This document shows, in pieces, positions 50,962 through 62,900 of a DNA stretch of 64,000 bases. The position numbers and the translations under genes are program-made. The notes below the pieces were generated by a model. The model saw only the letters and a list, made by a program, of their open reading frames with translations, was not told the DNA's origin and did no database searches. Source of the stretch: Ctena decussata (Eukaryota > Mollusca > Bivalvia > Lucinida > Lucinidae); the NCBI GenBank assembly GCA_963989385.1, contig OZ022515.1:11440803-11504802 (forward strand). The letters run 5' to 3'. The number at the start of each line of letters is the position of its first letter. Position 1 is the first letter of the stretch.

Positions 50962-53900
50962 CTAATAACAGAAACATATGTGTAGCATAACGCAAAAAAA
51001 ATGTTCCTAGCGTATTATGAAGACTCGGATCTCCCTGTGAGTGCAATTTTGCTAAATTAAACTCTGAAAATATCCCATCAAGAGCTAAGAATACATTAGA
51101 AAGAAGGAACATGAGCCATACTTTGAGGTTTTGGCTATTCAAGCCTCATCAGTGACCCTGACATAATCTGGTGACGAAACCCCGCGAAAACATACTGTAA
51201 TTTGTAAATGTTAATAAGCCAGTCTATTCAAAGGTTGATTAGTATTAAAAAGGGTTCAAATGAATAAAAGGCGGTGATTTAGAATGAGGCTAAACCAATC
51301 AAAAATTTCTGATTTTCTCAGAATATCAAATGACACAAATAAAGTATAGATCTGCGCTATGGATAAAATACGGGGAGACGTTTTACGGCACAACACAAGC
51401 TGCAGCGATGTCAAATCAAAATCTTAAAGAGTTCCTTCAAAAGAAAAGCAGAGAAGACTTTCAAAAGAAGGAACATGGACCATACTTCAAAAAGGGAGAG
51501 TCTCCATAAGTGCCATTTTCTGGTCACAAATGACTTTTCACCAAACCTCACCAATCTCTACTTGTAAGTGTTGGCTTTATATATCGAAATACTGATCTCA
51601 TCGAAAGTGTATTTTGAGTGGAGTGCAGTGTCAAAGTGGGTAATTCCACTCCATACCTTACTATATCTCATTTTTGCCAATTATGTCTATAAGTAACCAT
51701 GACTGATTTACCATTATAATTTGAAAAAATACAGGCATATATGTCACATAATTGGGTTACATAACTTACCATTGTTTGCTTATTCAATACCAATATATGA
51801 GCTTGTTACAATTAGTTCCTTGACTTTTGAGGGGATTTTTGAAATTGTCCAAATATGAGAGACCTAGGTCAAAGGTCAAAGGAACACCTTGACCTCTTGT
51901 TCTAACAAATCTTCATGTACTCATTAAAACAACTAAATATCAATTTTTAGGCCAAACTCTTCAAACCTTCCATTAAATCTGATGTTCGAGAGTTTTCCCA
52001 TATTTGATTGTGCTGTAAAAGGTTAAGGTAAACCCAATGTCATCATTAGAACAATGTTTGTAGTACTCCCATACCTAATGCTACATACCACGTTTCAGGT
52101 CCATTGGCCAATTGGTTCTGGAGAAGAAATTTTATAGGTTTTAATCATATATGAGCGTGGTGGCCATGTTGGTCATGTGACAGGGACCGCTTCAACAATA
52201 TGAGAGCCCAGGTTCAAAGGTCAGAGAATAGCCTTGACCGCTTGTACTCATAAATCTTCAAGTACTCATTAGGATGACTATATACACTAATTTCTAGGCC
52301 AAAATCTTCAACAATTCCAATGGAGTAATATGTCTAGCATTTTCTCATATGAAAGCACCAGCAAGCAAAATTGACCTTGCCGCGAAAGAGGTCAAGTCAA
52401 CCCAAGGTCATCATTGAAAAAAATTGGTTGTACTTGCACATCCAGTGATACATACCAAGTTTCAAGGCCATCGGTCCATTGGTTCTAGAGTAGAAGAATT
52501 TTCATAGATTTTTACCATATATGGGCATGGCGGCCATGTTGGTCATGTAACCAAAGCCGTTTGATGAACTTTTCATTCCCATGAGCCCTGGAAGCTACAT
52601 GTGAAATTTGGTTACAATTGGACTGGTCTTTTCAGAGAAGAAGACGTTTGAAATGATGGACAGAGGAACGGACCAATCGTATAATCTCCTCCATGGCCCG
52701 TTGGCTCAGATGGGCTAAAAATACCGTGTGTGTGTTTGGCAGGAGGGTCTAGTACACTGGCTCTGTCATCAGCTATCACTGAGACTTATAAATTCCGAAT
52801 TTTAAAGGTATTTAATTACATTTGATATATTAGTAACTAAAATCCATAAATCAAACTTTGGGTCGGAAAATGATATCTTGAAAATGATGTAATGAAGTGG
52901 TATATAACAGGATGAGCTCTGCTGTTCAGTTACAGTTCTTGTGAAATATCACGGGCGTTATACGGAATTGAATGCTCAAACAATCAGTATAACATTATAA
53001 ACATAAGCAAAAGTCTTCAAAAATAAACCTTCCAGTGTAGAATTTCGATCTTTCATTTTCGATTTTATTACATATTTTCTTCAATCAATGGCAGATAATT
53101 CAGGGTTTGTTTTACCTAGGATAGTTTTCTCATACTTCTGCAATGCACACTATCATATCAGTATAATAACAAAGTTTCTCTGATATATTTGGACAAATAA
53201 TGAAAAATGGTGTGTTTGTTTTTTTTTCGTAAAGTTGGTGAAGCAAAAATAAGTAACATTCCTGTTACCACTTATATGCTCGAGCTCATATATTGGTACT
53301 GAATGAGCAAACAACAGGAAGTTATGAAGCCAATTGACATATATGCCTGTATTATTTCAAATCACAATGGTAAATCGGTCATTGTTACTTATGGAGATAA
53401 TTTAAAAAAAAAATGATACATCATGGTAAGATGTGGGGTGGAATTACCCCACCCAATTCGACACTGCACTCCACTCAAAATACTCTTTCGATGAAATTAT
53501 TATTTCAATAGTATATATGGAAGCCAACGCTTACAAGTAGAGATTGGTGAGGTTTGTTTAAAATCCATTTGTAACCAGAAAATGACCCTGTCGGAGACTC
53601 CCCGTTTCGGCTATTCAAGCCTCATCAGTGACCCTGACCATATCTGGAGACGAAAGCCAGAGAAAAGTATACTGTAAACTTCAAAATATGAACTATGAAA
53701 GTTAAGCATGAACTGTTAAGTGTGAAGTATGACATTTTAACTCTGGCTTGAGAAATACCCGGCAACTACGCAATATCGAGCATGATGATTGGAGTATGAA
53801 TCGATAGAAAGAAGAACAAAGTGTGAAAAATGGACGACAAACTATTACGTATGGCATTTACTGTGATTCGGGAAATTTACAATAGGAAAAATGAAATGAA

Positions 53901-56900
53901 GTGTCACTATCATTCATTGCACTTCCTTTTGGAGGTCCATGCCCTTGTATCTACAGTGAAATCCCAATATTTCGAGCATTGATATCTCAAATTATCTTCT
54001 TGTATCAAAGAAAATATTTTCTATTTTTTATTTACATTTGAACATCTGTTATCTCAAACTACTGATATCTCAAAGTCAAATTTCTGGTACTTTAATTTAC
54101 TTTGAAATATCAGTGGCGTGGGCTGAAATTTGACTTCGAAATTTCGAGATTTGATCTATCTTGTATTTCGGTTTTGCAATTGTTTGTATGGTTTAAATGG
54201 ATCTGGGCCGTATTTATAAACCGACTTAAGTCGTTGCTATGCTGTTGCTAAGGCTATTTTTTTATTTTAAGGATATTCCCTACAACTATGAAATTTGCTC
54301 TGGATGGACAGTCTTTGTTAGACTGTTCCTCCACAGCAAATTTCATAGTTGTAGAGAATCTCCTTCAAATAAATTTAGCCTTAGCAACAGCATTGCAACC
54401 ACTTAAGTCGTTTTATTAATACGGCCCCAGGACTCAAGATTTTTGCTTCTAATGTACCTGCGGTCCCAGAATAGTCCCAGACAAAGAGACGGTATCCATG
54501 GGATTCATTGGCAATATGAAAATTGTTGTAAAGAGCGAACTTTGTAACGTTTTCGAAATCCGATAGAACGATTTTCAACACAAGATTCTCATGTGCCGTC
54601 ATTTTGTGGATAACTTCATTTCCTGAAAAAGAACGTATATGATGTAACGGCTGTTAGATCTGTAAAACACGATAATGATCTCTTAAGCCAAGTCTCTGAA
54701 CAAGTGGAAGAATCGGTCAAACATAAACTATTTATACATTATTACCGTACTTTTTAGAGCCACTAATCAAATAAACGAAGGGCGTAGATTGAATAATGAA
54801 ACATGCTTGCAACCCAGCATGATTTGCTAAATATATGATACAAAGGATATAAAGTTAACCCTTAACCCGCTGAATAAATTAACATGCCACACCCACTTTG
54901 AATGTTGAACCAATTGGATTGCTTGATACTAATTATCATCTTTAAATCTACAATTAGAATAACAAATAGTGTAGATCCTAATCAGATGGCTTCTTCAGAA
55001 GCCAGCTGATCTGGATCTACACTGTTTGTGAGGCAGGATAGTTTCGTGCTCAGTGCGTTAAGGGTTGAGTTTTATAGCACAATTTAACTTTACATAGAGA
55101 TGGCAGATGCATTATGATAGGCAGGTGATGCTTACCTAGCCAATACTCCCCATTGGAAGTACCGAATCCGGTCTTATAATATTTCCAATTGCGGAAGAAA
55201 TTAACTGACCCATCAAATCGTCTTTGAAAAACCTGAAATAGTTAAGCATTATTTGAAGAGAGATCGTAAACTATCTGCACACTGGAAACACTCAAATAAG
55301 TAAAAAATAAAGCCTAACAGATTGATAATAGTTTTAATTATTATCTTGTTTGGAATTCCAAGGAAGAAAGTATTCTATGCTCAGCAATGGCAGCATGTCC
55401 CAATAGATATCAGTTATGGAATAAGAAAAGGGGAAAATAAATGAAGGCCAACCAACAATTGGAATACATGTGCCGTGTGCTAAAATATTTCAACCAGTGC
55501 CAACCTAAAAAGGCCGCAAGTCGCAAGATTTTTTTTTTCTGATTTTATTTTTATTATTTTTATTTTATTCATTCATTTCTTTTGCAAACTGGAACACAGA
55601 CAAGCCTATTAAGGTGGTGATAATCACTGATTTGGGACAAAGACATATATTTGCATAAAATACTCAAAATAACACTGATCTTTCCAAAACTTAGAAGATG
55701 CCTTCTTTATGTTGTTTCGCATAATTTAGAATCCCAAAATGCAGCATTTGATGATGTTAAAAAGTGCCTTTATAAAAAAAGATCAAAGGGTATTTTCTGC
55801 GAATAAATCTGAAAAATAATATCGTTATTGAAAATATACTTAGTGCTTAGAGTACCTTGTTGCATAATGGAGAGCGTCCTAGCAATTATTTTTTCAAACT
55901 CTTTCACACATTATCAGGCTGAGCAGATGAAAAAAGATGCAGTCTGTGTCCAATTTGTTTTGTCAAAACACACATACGAGACAGGTGAGACTATTTTAAC
56001 AAGGTTGAACAATTTCATCTATTCACCACTGATCATGTCAGTAATGTATTATTTATACTGTAGGTGTTAACATAGGTATGTTTGCCTACCCTATATTTCA
56101 TACTTGCGTCCAGTGTACATTTACTTTGTATATGGTTGAACATTTGAGAAAAAGCTACCGTTTTCATCTGGTCTACATTACAATTTGAGAAAGAGTTAGA
56201 ATAAATACTTGCTAGGACGCTCTTCATTATGCAATAATGCACCTTCAGGACTACGTGAATTTTCAAAAACGATATTATTTTTTTCAGATTTATTCGCAGA
56301 AAATTACCCTTTGATCTTTCCTTATAAAAACACTTTTTAAACAGCATGTACGTCTATTTTGTATTCTAACCTGTAAAGAACAACAAAAATAAGAAATCTG
56401 CTAACTTGCAGGGTGATACGTTACTTTATTATGGTTTTGTGCAGATTTTTATATTTACCATAAATCACCACCTTAAACAGTATCCCAGTATCCAAGAAAC
56501 CAGTGTCGACAGTCCACGAATTCTGACCGGCTGATACGGGAGGAGCGAAGCATCAAATGATATCTAAGGGGCCATGCCTGCCATTGGCTGAAAATAGTAT
56601 TCTATGTTCAGCAACGGCAGCATGTCCCAATAGATATCAGCTATGGAATAGGAAAAGGGGAAAATAAATGAAGACCAAATACTCTAAACATTTATTCTTT
56701 TTCATCTTCATTGATCAATATTTGGTGCAGACGAGAAAGAATCTTATCAGACTGTGTAGATGTTCTGGATTGTGCAAATACGAAATTTAATGACTAGAGA
56801 AAAATTATTTGGTTAAGTTCAGTTCAAACGATTTCAGTGTATCAGTGGCCTGGTATGATAAGGCCCATATAAGGTCCCCAGAAATTTCGATAACTAAAAT

Positions 56901-59900
56901 GCATTCATAGGAAAGTTCTAACCTAAAATATAACAGAAAATACAAAATCGGCCAATTCTTGCATAAAACATTTGTGTTCTTAATCTTGAAAATATAAATA
57001 CCCCCAGCGGATTCTGACGAAAATGCCGAATTTCGGTAACCTTTGCGGCTTTCAAAAAATATGAGCCCGCCCCAAGCACATTTTATATTTCATATGCAGA
57101 TATAATTTTGATATATTTACATGCCATGGATATTTCGAATGTACTGGAGACCGGCCTCTATGTTCATTTTTAACTTTTTGTCACCAAACTGGCAGCGTTT
57201 GGAACATTTTCCCTGTTTTCTCAACACAAAAAAAACGCCCATATCTCCACTCATAGACAAAATAAACATATGTTGTGAGTATTCTTGTTCTTAGTTAGAC
57301 AACAAGGAATAATTTGGAAGACATTTCAATTTGATCTTTTGGAATGTTTTAGTTAGTGACTCTTGACTTGCAAACTTGAGTGGGTGGGGTGCCTTGACAG
57401 GCCTTGTGCAGTGCACAGGTAATAAGCCGTTGTACCCAAGGTATAAGCATTTCATCAAAGGCCTATATTCGAGAGCTTTCAAAACCTATTCTAAATGACA
57501 TTTCTTTCAGGGAAAACTTATTAAACTCAGTTTTTCTTGCAATTTTCCTTCATATTACAGAACCAACAGAGGCATGTCAGAAATCATATTATTCTGAGAA
57601 TCAACAAAAGTGAAACATATTATTTCTGTTTGTTTGCATACGCACAAATGATAAGCAATAGAAACCATGCACTTTTAAGAGAATTGGAATGGGGGCCAAA
57701 ACTGGCCCTTATCATACCAGGTCATTTCGCATATCCAGGTGTGTTACATTAATTTTATGCCTATATTTTATAAGTGTTGGAATGCCCCAAGGTGTATTCT
57801 AGATTAGGCTGAAAGGATTTGTTGTCAAAACATCTTATACTTATCATGGAAATAAAGAAGGGGACACTGCTAAGGTCCCTGAAAAGTTCGTTGTATAGAA
57901 AAGTTCGCTGTATAGAAAATTGCGGAAAAGCGATTTTGCAACCTATCAAAATTATCTCAACGACAGTCAGTGGCCATTAATTATTTAATCCAATTACGAA
58001 TTCCCATTGAGTTGCCTGTATTACCAAGTTTACTTTTTGATTTATTGTGGGTTCAAAACTGAAGTTATCATTATACTTTTTACAATGACGTCAATGAAGA
58101 CGTCGACAAAATTGACCGAGTAAAAACACAACTATGTTTGAGAGAGCTACAACTTTTTAATGTCAGGCGAGGAATAATAAGGGAACATTAGAATACACAG
58201 CTCCAAAAATCTCGCTGTCTACCAGTATATTTTGCGTTTTAATTGCGTGAACAGATACAGCGCATTTAATTTTCCTGCATACTGAAAAATGCATGTGAGT
58301 TAATGGAAAATGTATACATGTACTGTAATGTTGTCCGAGATACTGATAGTACACAACTGCACATGTGCAAATACATGCGCACACAGCAGATATTTACTAC
58401 TTACAGTGTGCTGTTTACGGTTTAGTGTGAAGTGTACATGCATCTGCACGGTCAACGTCGCGGTAGACTAAACACAATAAATATTAGTCAGAAAACTAGA
58501 AAATGTGTTTGTAAAATACTATTCCCCCAACCATGTGCATGTCGTTAAAGGCGTTGAACTTACAAGGTCCAAGCCTGAAAATGGACACATGTCTGTTTTC
58601 ATGGAAATTCCTCAGACATTAATTAGATTATCTATAAAATGAATCCATGCTGAATGTCAAATATCAAACTCTCAGCTCTAGTGGTTCTCTACATATATCG
58701 TTAAAGCAAATTTCGAAGTCCGAACGTCTAAGAATGAGGGAATAATTCACCTTTACCTCAATATATAATAAACCAAGGACTACTTGAATACAATGTAACA
58801 AAGATCAGCTGGTTCAGAAGTTAAACAAAATCCATTTCAAACAAGGGGCTTAAATTGGAGGCTTATATGATTATGCCATATGAGTCTGTTCAAGAAAATA
58901 AACACTTGCATCGATTGACTCTTCAACATCTTCTAAGCAAGTTTTTACATCTCTTTGTTTCCAGCACTGGGGTTATTGAACTGTCTAGCAGCCAGCCATT
59001 TACCTCGCTTGCAGATTTTGTAAGGCCATCCATTGTTTTTCTGTTAAAGCCTCAAATCTCGGTCATATTGTTTTAGACAAGCAAGCAGAAGCATTGAGAA
59101 TCAACACATACCCACCATCCTTGCCCAAGGCTTCACCAGTCATTGTACAAATCATTCAGAGATCAGTTCAGCAGACGCAGAATATATAGTTTGATCATTT
59201 GTGGTGAACTTGATACTCACAGGCAATGTAAATATAATCTGACAGCTTGGATAAATCCTACGTTAAGCGGTCCAGAAGCTGGATAAATGTCAAATTTAAA
59301 CAAGGTTCATTCGATCATCCTTTAATGAAATTTGCCCCCGCCCCTCCCCCCCGCCCCCCAAGAATAAAATAATCTTGTACATTAAAGAATTCAAAAATTT
59401 GTACTAATTATAAGTATTCTACATGAAATTATTTCCTGAGATATCGTGGTAACAAGATTTAATTTATATTTTGGTAAAGGGGAAGTTACTCTAAAAGTAC
59501 AAGTCTGGCGAAGGATAAATAGATCCGCTCATTTTTATGATCTATTCATGTTCAAATCCCCGACCAAGTGGTTCTTAAGCCCAGTTGTTGCATAAGTAAT
59601 GACTATCAAGGAATAGCTCCTTAATTATTAAACACAGAGTAATTTAGCCTTAACCAAAATATTTGACAAATCAAGGACTACTCATATACTAAAAATCAGC
59701 TTCCTGCATTAAGTGGTTCAGAAGTTGGAAAATACCATATTCAAACACGGAGCTTAATTCAATCATTTTTTAAATGAAATTTACCCCAAAATAATCAAAT
59801 ATTGTACATCTGAACCCAAAGCATTATTTTTAATATAATTAGTCTAGCTTAATTAATTCTTGAGATATCGTGGTCACAAGATTCATTTGTATTATAATTA

Positions 59901-62900
59901 AGGAGATGTAACTCTTGAAGTACAGGTCCGACAGAGTAAAAACAAATTTTGGGTCCCTTCTTTTTTCATAACCTATCCATATAAGAAATTTCAAAACCCT
60001 TGGCCTAGTGATTCTCATGCAATATAGCTGCACCAGAAGCCACTATCACACAGGCGAACAGACAATGTGAAAGCTAAATGTCCCTTCAAATTCCCCAAGT
60101 TTGGGGCATAAAAATGGCATATATGCAATGGCTCTGATATTCCTACCGTCCACGAATCTTTCCCATCAAACTCGCAGTAAACCGACACTGGTAAATGCTT
60201 CACACCATAGGGATAAATTGTATAGGATCCACTGCGCCGACTAGGGACGACTAGATCAGAACAATCTTTCGGTAAGGATATGCCTGTAGTAAATTAAACA
60301 ACATTTACATTTAATACAACTGGAAGCTAAGATTTTCGATTTTCAATATAAATCATGGATGACTGCAGAGGAGCTCAAAAATATGTATGCATAAAATTAG
60401 TTGATTAAAAGACTCGACATACAATGCACATTCCCCGCACCACGAGACGCAGTGCGCGAACCAGAGCAGCCACAGATACATGCATCAAGTAAAGGACGCC
60501 TTTAGCTGGCTTCTTTTGTATTAACATTTAGCTATATCAGATGGTTTTGTTGCGACTAAAATTTAAGATTTTGATTTTGATATTGTTAGTTTTTTTATTT
60601 TTTGATAGTAATGTTCCTCGTTCTACATAATATGGTGTTTATATTTCTCAAATTATTCGTTTTGCTCGGGTGTCCAGTCATGTTTATGACTTTAATATTC
60701 GTAATAAAGTTCTGAGAGCAGGACTTCTCAAACAAGTTTATAGTCATTCTAAACTTCGCACAGCGTTTCCAAAGTTTTATCGACAGCATTTCGACTTAGT
60801 GTCTAAATAAAATATCGGATTAATAATACTTCGGCAAGGTTTTTTTTACATTCTAAATATTATTGTGGTAATAATTAGAAAGATTCGTTATGATATAGAT
60901 ACTTTGCAACAAACGGCATGCTTAGCAGTTAACCCAATCAAGGTTAACAGCTTTGCTTACCTCTTCGACTGCACGACGGTGGGTCGGGCGACATAACCTT
61001 ATGAAGGCCCCATACTAAATCTAACATAATAGTAACACAGAGGGTTGGCGCCTGACACCAGTTCCAGGACGTCATGGATCGGGCCCACCGTGGTTTTCAT
61101 GGTAGGTTTCTTCTGCCCAGGAATTTCAGTATTGCTATTTTTGTGAGTCCTCATATTTGAGCCGCGACACGACAAAACCAACAAAGTGGTTGACCGCTCA
61201 GCGCAGATTCAGATCAGCCTGTTCATCCGCCAAGTCTGATCGCACTCTTTAGTTAGCGCTTAAAGGGAAGGTTAGGGTCCTAGCTATCTCCATACGGATA
61301 GCGAAGATTCTGATCAGACTGGGCGGATGCCCAGGCTGATCTGAGTCTGCGCTAGGCGCACAAACACATTGTTGGTTTTGTCGTGACTTTTGACAGTATG
61401 CAGTTTCAGTGTTTACAGTGACTTCCTTTGACGTTTCAATGTATCCTTAATTTTGCGATGCCTGCCTGATTTTATGACGCCTTTTGCATAAGACTTGATC
61501 AAGTCATATAAATATATAGTATACATGTAAATTGATACATTTCAGTGATCATTTTAGAGATCAATTGAGTAAAGGGCTTGTGCATAAATAAATTCCGGTC
61601 TGTCCGTGTAATATATCTGTCTAAAGTAAGTAAGAAGTAACTTTCCTTTGTTCGGAAGCAATATTGCTTTTATTTTTAATGTGTCATAGATTTGTGTGTC
61701 TTGATTGTATATGTTCGTCCTTTGTTGTACTTGTAGGGCACCCTTTTAAATAGAGAATTACATTCACCTTAAACAACACCGGCTGAGTTGGTCTGATTAA
61801 ACACCCAACTTTGACAATATTTGTCACGGACTCTTAAAAAATCTCACGCCCGGGCCGAGGATCGAACCCGGGCCCTTTCGATCTAAAGTCTCACACTTTA
61901 CCACGTCGCTATAAAAGCCGGCTTGTACCGCAAGGCAGTACAAGAGTATTTTATACCTAACCTATACCCTGTGACATTCTCCCCCTCCATATTGAATTCG
62001 TCCTCGAATTCTCAGGAGCTATAAGAATCACTGGAAATGAGACTTAAGGAGTTCTAATGCACATGTGGGTCATTTACGCTGAGCGCCATTTGTCACGGAC
62101 TCTTAAAAAATCTAACGTCCGGGCCGAGGATCGAGCCCGGGACATTTCGATTTAAGTCTCGCACTCTACCACGTCGCTATAAAAGCGGCTTATACCGCAA
62201 GGCAGTACAAGTGTATTTTATACCTAACCTATACCCTGTGACATCATTTTTCCACATGTTTTCTGTGGTGGGATCTGGGATTGAATTGTGTCAGCTCCTG
62301 AGAATGGGTCTTCTTGCTTTTCCAATCTAACCAACAGAACTTATATATTTATATAGGTCTATGGCCATTGCATATTGTGTTTTCTGCAGTTGTACTTGAT
62401 CAATGTATGAGATTTTATTTGACTGAATTTAGTGCTCTTGACATACTCGTAGTTAAATAACAATGAACAATAATTTGCATTGTACCTTGCAGTTCATCTC
62501 ATCGTTCTTTATCATTGACTGTATATCAAATTGAGTTGAACCTATCAATTCCTAGTGCCCAAAAGCTGGGATATAGGCAAACAGTGCAGACCCAGATCAG
62601 ACGCCGCGAATGTGGCTTCTGGTCAGGGTCTTCACTTTTTGCATACGACGAATGGGTATTTTTCCTCAAAATAAAACAAAAACTCGAAAAATAAACGTAA
62701 CCTGACACCCCTTAAATGACGAATGGACTCGTCCAATATATGCAGATAGAAGAGTCCACTAGGCATTAATGGGTCAATACTGCTCGATTCAAATCAAGAC
62801 AAAAGTGTGTTCGACGTACAGACTACGGACAGAGCAGTAAACCGGTTTTAACTAGAGAAAAAATGCATACTATTTACCAGAAAAAAAAATGCAACGACGG

